64,000 nucleotides of DNA from CAIMMJ01 sp037131955 (GTDB lineage Bacteria > Bacteroidota > Bacteroidia > UBA4408). Position 1 is the stretch's first letter. The number at the start of each line of letters is the position of its first letter. Below are positions 52,035 to 60,363 of this stretch, piece after piece. The notes under the pieces were generated by a model, which saw only the letters and a list, made by a program, of their open reading frames with translations, was not told the origin of the DNA and made no database searches. The stretch lies in the NCBI GenBank assembly GCA_037131955.1, contig JBAXQC010000007.1, forward strand, positions 1-64,000. Direction: 5' to 3'. Position numbers and translations under genes: made by a program.

Positions 52035-53480
52035 ATGATAAGATTTTGTTTTCTTTTTGTTTTTTCGTTTAGTTTTTCATTGGCTCAAGTTTCAAAAAGC
52101 ACGGAGATAAAATCTTCTTCTATCATAGGAAGCTCTGCTATAAATGGTGAAGCATTGTTAGAAATTACGCCAAAGAGAATTGAAAAATTTAAGGTTGAAA
52201 AAAATAAATCAAACGAAGTAAATTTTAGTGTTCCGTTTGCAGGTGCACAAATAGAAAATAAGAAGGACAAAAAGAAATTGAGAGACAAAATAATTCTAAG
52301 TGTTCAATTGTATTATTCTTCCTATAAATTAGCTAAAGATTTTTCTCAACCTATTTTAAATAAATCAAGGTTTGATTCCTTACTTAAGATTATGCCTTCG
52401 CTCAAGAAAAATACATACGTAAAATGGGAAGTTTTTGAGCAAACTGGTGCTAAAAAAGAAGAAGACGCAAAGAAATTATTTCACGGATTTAGAATTACAT
52501 ATTGTGATGCTCCAACTGAGGAATCGGCAAGTGATGAATTGGACTATTTTAAGAGAGTTTTAAGCCTGGATTCTTTGGGTTCATTTGAGAATATTGTTGA
52601 AGAAAAATATAAGATAAAAGCAAAGACATTTAAAACTGGTTACGATCCAATTTTAAAAAGCAGAAAAGAAAAGAAAATTGTTTACAGTAAAAAAGGAATA
52701 CTCAACAGGAAAGAACATATTGATGTTGCTGCACCAGAAACTACAATTATTAAGAAAGTAGTTGGTCGTAGATATATTCCGCCCAAAGGACTTTCAATAG
52801 ATTATGAAGGATTTAGGTCTCCATTAGGCATTCCTTACGTTAAACAGCATTTAGATTCTACAGTATTTAAGGCATTAAGCAGAATTAACATCACTACAAA
52901 TAACACCTTAATTGTGGTTGATGTAACCGGCAGCATGGCACCTTATTCTTTACAGATTTGCTTGTGGAATAGACTAAATTTTAAAACTGGTGAGTCTAAC
53001 CATTATGTTTTATTTAATGACGGCGATGCCAAGAGCACTAATCAAAAGAAGATAGGAAGCACAGGTGGTGTATATCCAATTAAAATTGACTCAGTAATCG
53101 ATCTCGAAAAAAATATGATTAAGGTAATGCAACGTGGATTTGGCGGTGATATTCCGGAAAACAATTTGGAAGCAATTATCGCTGGAATCAAAAAATTTCC
53201 AAATACAAAAGAAGTCATTATGATAGCTGATAATTTTGCAGCTGTTAGAGACATGGTGTTGCTAGAAAAAATTAAAACTCCGGTGAAAGTTATTTTATGT
53301 GGCGTTTACGATTTACGATACAATTGTGATTATTTAAATATTGCAAAACAAACCAAAGGAAGTTTGCATACAATGGAAAATGATTACATCAATTTACATT
53401 CCATAAAAGAAGGGGAAGTGCTAGAAATGAAAGGGTTTAACTATAAGTTAATAAAAGGCAAATTTCAGCCGGTGTTCTAG
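52035..53480 (+). CDS. Exported vWA-like domain protein, unknown function
   Basis: The 481-residue product has a signal peptide (MIRFCFLFVFSFSFSLAQ). The C-terminal half (about 290-460) has a von Willebrand A-like pattern: TLIVVDVTGSMAPYS, where DVTGS stands for the MIDAS DxSxS, then YVLFNDGDAKST, RGFGGDIPENNLEAII and KEVIMIADNFAAVRDM. A metal-dependent adhesive or binding role is plausible. It is 47 bp after the barrel gene on the same strand. Confidence 0.7.
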   Translation: MIRFCFLFVFSFSFSLAQVSKSTEIKSSSIIGSSAINGEALLEITPKRIEKFKVEKNKSNEVNFSVPFAGAQIENKKDKKKLRDKIILSVQLYYSSYKLAKDFSQPILNKSRFDSLLKIMPSLKKNTYVKWEVFEQTGAKKEEDAKKLFHGFRITYCDAPTEESASDELDYFKRVLSLDSLGSFENIVEEKYKIKAKTFKTGYDPILKSRKEKKIVYSKKGILNRKEHIDVAAPETTIIKKVVGRRYIPPKGLSIDYEGFRSPLGIPYVKQHLDSTVFKALSRINITTNNTLIVVDVTGSMAPYSLQICLWNRLNFKTGESNHYVLFNDGDAKSTNQKKIGSTGGVYPIKIDSVIDLEKNMIKVMQRGFGGDIPENNLEAIIAGIKKFPNTKEVIMIADNFAAVRDMVLLEKIKTPVKVILCGVYDLRYNCDYLNIAKQTKGSLHTMENDYINLHSIKEGEVLEMKGFNYKLIKGKFQPVF

Positions 53481-53499
53481 AAATATTGCAAAATAACTT

Positions 53500-53507
53500 T
53501 ACTTTTG
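53500..53507 (+). promoter_or_regulatory. -7 box before the AsmA-like gene
   Basis: TACTTTTG at 53500-53507, 33 bp before the start codon. The nearest TTG (53486-53488) is too close (11 bp), so the call rests on the -7 box. Confidence 0.45.
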
Positions 53508-53540
53508 AACACTAACACAATCACTTAATTAGAAAATAAC

Positions 53541-56249
53541 ATGAAAAAATTTATAAAAATAGCTGCCCTTGTTTTTGTTTTAATGTTTGCTGTTTTAATT
53601 TCCATACCTTTTTTATTCAAAGATAAAATTGTTGCAAAAGTTAAGGAAGAAGCAAATAAAAATTTAAACGCTACCGTAAATTTTGGTGAATTTGACATTT
53701 CAATCATTTCCTCATTTCCTAATTTAAAATTCTCAATAAACGAACTTAGTATTATTGGCAAAGATGATTTTTTAGGAGATACATTAATTTTCTCCAAGAT
53801 TACAGCGTTAAATTTGAATTTGATGAGTGTGATAAAAGGAGAAAAATATCAAATAAATTCGATAGTAATAAATAATGCTACAATTAATGCATTGGTTAAT
53901 AAATTAGGGAAGGCAAATTGGGACATTTCAAAACCAAGCGAACCAAGCGCTCCAAGTGCTGAATCTAGTAATTTTAAAATGCAACTTTCCAAGTTTGAAA
54001 TTCAAAATTCAAAGATCGTTTACGACGACAAACAGATGGGTTTTAAAACAAAATTAATTGGATTGAACCATACATTAAGGGGAGATTTTACTCAGGATGT
54101 TTTTTTAATGGAAACGTTTACAGAAATTGAAAAATGGTCTATGATGTATGGAGGTATCGCCTATCTGAAAAACGTTAGAACAAAAATTAAAGCAGATCTA
54201 GATGCAAATATGCCTGAATTTAAATTTACATTTAAAAAGAACGAATTTGAGTTGAATGATTTAAAGTTAGGACTAGACGGATACTTTGCAATGCCCAAAG
54301 AAGACATGGACATGGATTTGAAATTTAATTGTGCACAAACAAGTTTTGCAAGTTTTCTTTCGTTGATTCCAGGCTGCTATACCGCCGATTTTAAAGATAT
54401 AAAAACAAAAGGAAGTTTTTCATTGTCGGCTTTTGTTAAAGGTATTTATAATGATAAAAAAATGCCTGCATTCGCCATAGATTTAATCGTTTCAAATGCC
54501 AGCTTTCAATACCCTTCATTGCCAAAATCAGTTAACAACATTAACCTTGACGTTAAAGTAAAAAATCCCAATGGAAATCCTGATAGAACCGCAATTGATA
54601 TAAATAAATTTCATGCAGAGATGGGCAACAATCCTTTAGATGTGGCCATGCATATTTTAACTCCAGTAAGCGATCCCTTTGTTGATGGTACAATTAAAGG
54701 AAGAGTTGATTTGAATTCGATAAAAGAATTTGTTCCATTAGAAAGCGATCAAAAATTAAGCGGGGTAATTACTGCTGATGTTTATTTAAGAGGAAATAAA
54801 TCTACTATCGACAACAAAAAATATTCTGAATTTATTGCAAAGGGAAATTTTATGGTAGAGAACATGAATTATGTAAGTAAAGAAATTCCTTACGGCATGT
54901 CTATTTCAAAAGCAGTATTAAACTTTACTCCTAAAGCTGCAGAGCTAACTCAGTTTAATTCTAAAATTGGAAAAAGTGATTTAAATGCATCAGGTAAAAT
55001 TGAAAATTTTATTGGTTATGCTCTAGCAGACGAAAAGCTGAAAGGTAAATTTTTAGTGAATTCAAATTACCTTGATGTGAATGAAATAATGGGAGAGCAA
55101 ACTACTCCTGAAACAGCAGCAGATACCTCTAAGTCAGGCATTGTAGAAGTTCCTGCAAACATAGATTTTGAGCTAGACGGAAATTTTTCTAGAATGTTGT
55201 ACAGCAACATGGACATGAGAAATGTAAAAGGTAAGATAGTAGTCAGAGACAGCAAGGTTTCTATGCAAGATTTATTTATGCTTTTATTAGACGGTTCAAT
55301 GGTATTAAATGGTAGTTATTCTACTGCTAATCTTAAAAAGCCCGAAGTAGATTTTAGCATGAAAATAGATAATTTTGATTTATCAAAAACTGTAAAAACT
55401 TTCAATACCATAGAAAAATTAGCCCCCATAGCAAAACAATCTAATGGTAAATTCTCTACTTTATTGGCTTTTACATCTAATTTAAAACAGGACATGAGTC
55501 CGGAGCTTACCACTTTAAATGGTGAGGGCAAACTACAAACCAAGCAATTAGTTATAACAAACTTTCCTATGTTCAGTAAAATTGCCGATGCTATTAAAAT
55601 GCCAGAGTATAAAAACCTGCCATTAAATAATACTAATCTTTCATTTTCTTTTAAGAATGGGAGAGTTAACGTACAGCCGTTTGACGTTAAAATAAAAAAT
55701 TCTGTATTTAATATTGGGGGTTCACAAGGATTTGATCAAACAATAGATTATAAAGTAAAAGCAGAGGTGCAAACAAAAGATTTAGGGGCCGGAGCAAATC
55801 AAGTGGCCTCTAACCTAACAGCATTGGCGAACTCAAAAGGAGCAAATTTTTCTGTTGGAGATAAAATTACTTTAAATATGGTTGTTACAGGAACTGTGGC
55901 GGATCCAAAATTAGATGCTGGTTTATCTGATTTAAAGAATAATTTAAAAGATCAGGCAAGAGCAGAGTTAGAGAAAAAGAAAAAGGAGTTAGAAGATAAA
56001 GCAAGAGCAGAAGCAGATAAAAAGAAGGCAGAGTTGGAGAATAAAGCCAATGCAGAACTCGAAAAGAAGAAAACAGAATTGGAGGCAAAGAGAAAAGCAG
56101 AAGAAGATAAACTAAAAGCAGAGGCAGATAAAAAGAAGAAAGAATTAGAGGAAAAAGCAAAAGCAGAAGCAGAAAAAAAGAAAAAAGAAGTAGAGGATAA
56201 AGCTAAAAAAGAAGCAGAGAAAAAGCTGAAAGGCTTATTTGGAAAATAG
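53541..56249 (+). CDS. AsmA-family protein with charged helical repeat tail
   Basis: The 902-residue product has an N-terminal membrane anchor (FIKIAALVFVLMFAVLISIPFLF), AsmA-type beta-rich domains in the middle (IVAKVKEEANKNLNATVNFGEFDISIISSFP at the start; AsmA_2-like from about 540 to 790), and a C-terminal tail (about 806-902) of six 15-residue Ala/Glu/Lys repeats. AsmA-like proteins act in outer-membrane lipid transport; the tail may be a long rigid helix. Single-gene unit. Confidence 0.85.
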   Translation: MKKFIKIAALVFVLMFAVLISIPFLFKDKIVAKVKEEANKNLNATVNFGEFDISIISSFPNLKFSINELSIIGKDDFLGDTLIFSKITALNLNLMSVIKGEKYQINSIVINNATINALVNKLGKANWDISKPSEPSAPSAESSNFKMQLSKFEIQNSKIVYDDKQMGFKTKLIGLNHTLRGDFTQDVFLMETFTEIEKWSMMYGGIAYLKNVRTKIKADLDANMPEFKFTFKKNEFELNDLKLGLDGYFAMPKEDMDMDLKFNCAQTSFASFLSLIPGCYTADFKDIKTKGSFSLSAFVKGIYNDKKMPAFAIDLIVSNASFQYPSLPKSVNNINLDVKVKNPNGNPDRTAIDINKFHAEMGNNPLDVAMHILTPVSDPFVDGTIKGRVDLNSIKEFVPLESDQKLSGVITADVYLRGNKSTIDNKKYSEFIAKGNFMVENMNYVSKEIPYGMSISKAVLNFTPKAAELTQFNSKIGKSDLNASGKIENFIGYALADEKLKGKFLVNSNYLDVNEIMGEQTTPETAADTSKSGIVEVPANIDFELDGNFSRMLYSNMDMRNVKGKIVVRDSKVSMQDLFMLLLDGSMVLNGSYSTANLKKPEVDFSMKIDNFDLSKTVKTFNTIEKLAPIAKQSNGKFSTLLAFTSNLKQDMSPELTTLNGEGKLQTKQLVITNFPMFSKIADAIKMPEYKNLPLNNTNLSFSFKNGRVNVQPFDVKIKNSVFNIGGSQGFDQTIDYKVKAEVQTKDLGAGANQVASNLTALANSKGANFSVGDKITLNMVVTGTVADPKLDAGLSDLKNNLKDQARAELEKKKKELEDKARAEADKKKAELENKANAELEKKKTELEAKRKAEEDKLKAEADKKKKELEEKAKAEAEKKKKEVEDKAKKEAEKKLKGLFGK

Positions 56250-56250
56250 T

Positions 56251-57639
56251 TTATTTTTTTAGATGTTGTTTTCTTAAATCTCTTTCGGGCAAGCCTTTTA
56301 TTGCATTATCAGAATCCGTAGGTATAAGTGTGTTATCGTAGCCATCGAACCAATTATTTTTCCAGAATATTTTAAAGTAAGTTTCCTTGCTCATGCTATC
56401 GTAGTGCAAAAGAGAAGAGGTATATTGTTTTGTTTGAAATATATTTAATTGAATTCCAAAAATTACTAATAGTGCAACAGCTTGTTGCACAATTGCATTT
56501 GATTTTAAAATTTGGCTAACTGCAGCACACATTGGTATTGCAAGCAAGGGGAAAGAATCTATAAGTGCCCTTTGGCTAAAACTTCCTCCATACCACCAGC
56601 ACCACCAACAAGATATTATATAAAGATTTAATGGAATAAAAATATACAATACAGTGCTCCATTGTTTGGTATATTGTTTAAGAAAAATAATCCCAACAAA
56701 TCCTAAAATAATTAGTGGTGTATAAATAAAAAGTCCTTTTCTCCAACTAAATAAAATATCATATAAATGAGGATTTGTCCAGAAAAAATTTTCACCTGTG
56801 TAAGAATAAAAAAAATAACTCCCTGTTTGCATTTTCCAATAGAAAAATTGAGGTATCCAAATTGTTATTCCTGCTATTAAAATGAGAATTATGTGTAAAT
56901 AATTTTTTAGATATAGGTTAACTCTTGTTTGAAATTCTTTTAAAGAGTTTACGTCATAAAGTAAAAATGCTGTTCCTATGATAATATTAGTTGGTCTTAT
57001 AAGCGAAATTAAGCCCAGGGTTAAACCAATACCAATGGCGTTTATAATTGTCTTGTTTTTATGCCAATTAACTGTTAGTAGGAGAAATAAAGAAAAAAGA
57101 AAAAAAGAATAAGCATGGCTCATTAGCACATCATGAGTAACGTAGCAAAATAAATTTGTTCCAATTCCTAAAATTATTAATGTAATTCCAACTGCAGTGT
57201 TGTTAAAAAAGTTGAGCAATAATTTTCTCAAAAAAAGTAAACCTAGAAAAGCGTAAAGCAAAGTTCCAATTACTAACCATGACTTATAATGTTGGGTAAA
57301 GCCATTTGCCTTATATACCTTTGAGTTTAGACTTGCGTTGTGTCCTATTGCAAAGAAAGGACTGTACAACATTGCCATCCCCATTGTCATTTTAAAGTAC
57401 TTTTTTCCTTCAGGAGTTTTTAAGTGCCAATAGCTATTGTTAGGTATATTTTGCATGGTATCTAAAAACTTCAAGCTTAAATCGTGGTGTATAAAATATG
57501 CGGGTAAATAGCTATAATATTGTATTACATCGCTAGAGATAATATCTTGTTCTTCTCTGTTGTTTTGTTTTTGTGTAAAAAGCCATGCTATTAAACAAAT
57601 AAACAACGCAGTTATACTTAAATCAAATTTGTGTTTCAT
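56251..57639 (-). CDS. Polytopic membrane protein, glycosyltransferase-like
   Basis: The 462-residue product has about eleven hydrophobic segments with large soluble loops. The first loop carries DIISSDVIQYYSYLPAYF, a position where PMT/ArnT-type glycosyltransferases hold acidic residues, and a later aromatic run CWWCWWYGGSFSQRALID is notable. Family membership is not certain. It faces the AsmA gene (stops 1 bp apart) and is followed on the minus strand from the YdcF gene with an 18-bp gap, so it is probably the second gene of that unit. Confidence 0.65.
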   Translation of the reverse strand: MKHKFDLSITALFICLIAWLFTQKQNNREEQDIISSDVIQYYSYLPAYFIHHDLSLKFLDTMQNIPNNSYWHLKTPEGKKYFKMTMGMAMLYSPFFAIGHNASLNSKVYKANGFTQHYKSWLVIGTLLYAFLGLLFLRKLLLNFFNNTAVGITLIILGIGTNLFCYVTHDVLMSHAYSFFLFSLFLLLTVNWHKNKTIINAIGIGLTLGLISLIRPTNIIIGTAFLLYDVNSLKEFQTRVNLYLKNYLHIILILIAGITIWIPQFFYWKMQTGSYFFYSYTGENFFWTNPHLYDILFSWRKGLFIYTPLIILGFVGIIFLKQYTKQWSTVLYIFIPLNLYIISCWWCWWYGGSFSQRALIDSFPLLAIPMCAAVSQILKSNAIVQQAVALLVIFGIQLNIFQTKQYTSSLLHYDSMSKETYFKIFWKNNWFDGYDNTLIPTDSDNAIKGLPERDLRKQHLKK

Positions 57640-57657
57640 TATTTAGTTGAATTTGTT

Positions 57658-58428
57658 TTAAATTTTACCAGTTATCCAATAAGAAATATACCCTATCCAC
57701 TCGTGAATTATATTGTCCCACATTTGATATACTCCAGTTTTTGGAACCAGTAATTCATCGGGATAAATTTTAGCTTCGCCACTTCTTCCATCGGCAGCAA
57801 ACGCAAAAGTTTTTATTCCTTGTTTTTCAAAACACTTTATAGAACGTCGCATGTGATAGCCACTAGTAACTAACAAATAAGTATCGTTTAATGAGTAACC
57901 ATTTTTAATTAAAACATCTTTAGTAAATTTTGCATTTTCGTAAGTGTTTTTTGAACTTGATTCAATTAAAATATCATTGGAGTTTATGCCAATTGAAACT
58001 AAATATTCTTTCACAAAAATAGATTCTATTTCCTCTGGCCTTTTTATGCTTCCTGAACCACCGCTGATTAAAATTTTGTTTACATAACCTTGTTTGTACA
58101 ATTGAAGAGTTTGAAAAATTCTATCGCAACTTTGATTAAAATGGATTCTTTTTAAATTAAAATCATAATAGCTAAATCCACTCAAGACAATTGCAATTTT
58201 TGTATTTTTTGGAATTTCTTTTTTCTCAATTGGTTTAATTTCCCACCAGTGGTAAACTATGTTTCCAAAGAACTGATTTCCAAAAAAGAAAATCATAAAC
58301 ACCAATAAAAAAAAGTATTTTCTGTTGTTTCTAAATTTTTTTATGAATCCTATTAGCAGAGCTAAAATTAAAATCCATGACAATGGAGTTGTGAAATATC
58401 CGAGTATTTTTGATGCATAAAAAAACAT
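57658..58428 (-). CDS. YdcF/SanA-like (DUF218) membrane protein
   Basis: About 256 residues from the ATG at 58428; an in-frame TTG at 58458 would add ten residues but a -7 box lies inside that stretch. Two or three N-terminal hydrophobic segments, then the DUF218 domain: IAIVLSGFSYYDF, RIFQTLQLYKQG, ILISGGSGS, ESSSKNTYENAKFTKDVL and LLVTSGYHMRRSIKCFEKQG. These proteins are linked to envelope integrity; the reaction is unknown. Confidence 0.85.
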   Translation of the reverse strand: MFFYASKILGYFTTPLSWILILALLIGFIKKFRNNRKYFFLLVFMIFFFGNQFFGNIVYHWWEIKPIEKKEIPKNTKIAIVLSGFSYYDFNLKRIHFNQSCDRIFQTLQLYKQGYVNKILISGGSGSIKRPEEIESIFVKEYLVSIGINSNDILIESSSKNTYENAKFTKDVLIKNGYSLNDTYLLVTSGYHMRRSIKCFEKQGIKTFAFAADGRSGEAKIYPDELLVPKTGVYQMWDNIIHEWIGYISYWITGKI

Positions 58429-58440
58429 AGTACAATAATA

Positions 58441-58448
58441 CAAAAATA
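58441..58448 (-). promoter_or_regulatory. -7 box before the YdcF gene
   Basis: TATTTTTG on the minus strand, 12 bp before the preferred ATG at 58428. It supports this start over the upstream TTG. Confidence 0.4.
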
Positions 58449-58505
58449 TAAAACTCAACTATTTATTGAATTGTTTTTATTTATGCTTTTATGAGCAACC
58501 TGATA

Positions 58506-58790
58506 CTAAACATGTAATATAGGGCCCTTGCTTATCTCTGATTTTTTTAAACTAAAATTAAATTCAATTTTTCTATAACAGTTAAACAGTAATTTTTCTA
58601 CTTCAAAATTTTCTGTTTCAAAAAAATTCGACGGATTTAGTGGTGCATTTATTACACCTGTATTGTCTAAAATTAAAGAAATAAATTTTTCTTTGCCATC
58701 GAGTACATCAATAAATAAAGCTGCTCCCGTAAATTTGGGGTCAAATTCAATTTCATAAAATAGGTCGTTTAATTGAATAGGATTAGGCAA
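58506..58790 (-). CDS. Possible small gene of unknown function
   Basis: An open frame of 94 codons with a TTG start (PNPIQLNDLFYEIEFDPKF...). The frame is open a further 15 or so codons upstream with no ATG before an in-frame stop. No signal peptide and no recognised family. It could be a C-terminal fragment of a lost gene or simply chance. Confidence 0.35.
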   Translation of the reverse strand: MPNPIQLNDLFYEIEFDPKFTGAALFIDVLDGKEKFISLILDNTGVINAPLNPSNFFETENFEVEKLLFNCYRKIEFNFSLKKSEISKGPILHV

Positions 58791-59226
58791 TAAAACAGCA
58801 ACTTTTTCCTGATTGATTAGGTCGATTTATAAATTATCAATTATTGTTTTCATTTTAGTTTGTTCAAAATTTTATATTTTATTGACCTCTAATGTTTATT
58901 CAATTATTTACAAAGCATGTGTTCCAAATTTCTAGTTTTGTTTACACAAATATTGTTGTACTTACATCAAAAAAACTTACAGTTTTAGTTTAATTAATTA
59001 CAAAAATCTCACATTTAAAAATCTAATATTTAGATAAAAAACGCAAAGTTAAACGGTGTAAACAGATTATATTTTACACTTTTTCTGATTTATTTTACAA
59101 AAATCTCACATTTAAAAATATCTTCAAATTATATTGATTCAAATAATTAAATAAGTTTTATTTGAATAAAACGATTATTAGAATTGATGTAGGTTTAATT
59201 TTTACAACAGATCTTATGCAACACTT
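58791..59226. promoter_or_regulatory. Repeat-rich control region upstream of the AraC-type gene
   Basis: 436 bp, very AT-rich, no gene. It holds a 25-bp direct repeat (TTACAAAAATCTCACATTTA...) at 58998-59022 and 59095-59119, an inverted repeat GTGTAAA-N10-TTTACAC (59056-59079), and a second one ATTCAAATAA-N11-TTATTTGAAT (59137-59167). These could be operators for the regulator encoded next. No good promoter box was found. Confidence 0.5.
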
Positions 59227-59787
59227 ATGAAATTATATATAAAATATATGGTTAGTCTCCGCTGCAAGATGATTGTTAAGGAGGAATTGCGAAAACTAGG
59301 AATTAAATTTGTAGTTCTTGATTTAGGTATGGTAGAAATTTTGGAGTATGTTTCGCCTGAACAGATGGAATTGCTAAGAGCCGGTCTGTTAAGGGCCGGT
59401 TTAGAATTATTGGATAATAAAAAAAGTATTTTAATTGAAAAAATTAAAAATATAATTACAGAAATGATTCATTATTCTGAAGAACTTCCTAAGACAAATT
59501 TTTCAGACTATATATCAGAAAAATTAGGATATGATTACACGTATCTATCTAATATTTTTACGGAAGTAAAAGGAATGACAATTCAACATTTTATAATATT
59601 AAATAAAATTGAAAGGGCTAAAGAACTTCTGCTATACAATGAAATGAATTTAACTGAAATTTCTTATGCATTGCATTACAGTAGCGTTGCACACTTGTCT
59701 AATCAATTTAAAAAAATTACAGGTTTGTCTCCCACATTTTTTAGAAAGCTAAAGTTAAAAAGAAGCACTACTTTAGAAAATGTGTGA
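59227..59787 (+). CDS. AraC-family transcriptional regulator (short form)
   Basis: The 186-residue product has an N-terminal part (MKLYIKYMVSLRCKMIVKEELRKLG) and a C-terminal AraC HTH domain (about 80-180): SEKLGYDYTYLSNIFTEVKGMTIQHFI, KIERAKELL, MNLTEISYALHYSSVAHLSNQFKKITGLSPTFF. It lacks a cupin-type sensor domain. The N-terminal sequence recurs in a family of short AraC regulators in Bacteroidota. Its last codons overlap an inverted copy of the upstream 25-bp repeat. Confidence 0.88.
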   Translation: MKLYIKYMVSLRCKMIVKEELRKLGIKFVVLDLGMVEILEYVSPEQMELLRAGLLRAGLELLDNKKSILIEKIKNIITEMIHYSEELPKTNFSDYISEKLGYDYTYLSNIFTEVKGMTIQHFIILNKIERAKELLLYNEMNLTEISYALHYSSVAHLSNQFKKITGLSPTFFRKLKLKRSTTLENV

Positions 59788-59796
59788 TTTTTGTAA
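59778..59796 (-). repeat. Inverted copy of the AraC upstream repeat
   Basis: The reverse complement reads TTACAAAAATCACACATTT, one mismatch to the first 19 bases of the repeats at 58998 and 59095. It overlaps the stop codon of the regulator gene, so copies of one sequence flank the gene on both sides. Confidence 0.6.
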
Positions 59797-59804
59797 CTAA
59801 ATAA

Positions 59805-60311
59805 TATTTTATTGATAATTCGTGGCAAAATAATTCAAGAATAACTAAATCATACCAAGGCAACAATCTAGTTTTAGAAATTCATGAACTTTGGGACTTT
59901 TCTAATTTAATTTGGATGAATGCAAGTAGAGTTGAAAATTCCTATTCTCAGTTTAATAATGTTCTAATCAACACCAATTATCAGTATGTTAGTCAAGCTT
60001 GGCAACCTAGCTATTCTCAATACAACTACTACGAATTGTTTACCCCAAACAGTATAGACGAAACAAACTTCAATGCAATTTCAATGTATCCAAATCCATG
60101 TAAAAATTCAATAACAATTTATGGAAGTAATCTCTCGGGAATTTCTCAACTTAATGTTTTTGATGTTACAGGAAAAAATGTTTTTGCTTTACAATTAAGC
60201 AATTTAGGTCCACTAGTAAATGTTCCAGTAAATAATCTTTCAAAAGGCACTTACATTGTAAGCATCGCAAACAATGGCCAAACAAGGTTTAGTAAGTTTG
60301 TAAAAGAGTAG
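59805..60311 (+). pseudogene. C-terminal remnant of a T9SS-secreted protein
   Basis: The frame is open from 59805, well before the first ATG (59916). It encodes segments such as DNSWQNNSRITKSYQGNN and LVLEIHELWDFSNLIWMNASRVENSY, like the repeated strands of secreted Bacteroidota proteins. It ends with a T9SS type A sorting domain (AISMYPNPCKNSITIY ... NNLSKGTYIVSIANNGQTRFSKFVKE). No signal peptide or N-terminal part is present: the gene's 5' part appears lost at the boundary with the AraC gene. A terminator follows. Confidence 0.7.
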
Positions 60312-60331
60312 TTTACTTCATCTAATAAATT

Positions 60332-60363
60332 AAGGCGATGCATTTTGTGTTTCGCCTTTTTTT
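60332..60363 (+). terminator. Terminator after the T9SS remnant
   Basis: AAGGCGA (60332-60338) pairs with TCGCCTT (60352-60358), followed by a run of Ts to 60363. It meets the end of the convergent porin gene. Confidence 0.75.

Noticed and set aside
55885..56160. Minus-strand open frame rich in Leu/Pro/Ser opposite the AsmA tail
   Set aside because: It is the mirror of the AEK-rich repeat codons; composition explains the lack of stops and there is no start context.
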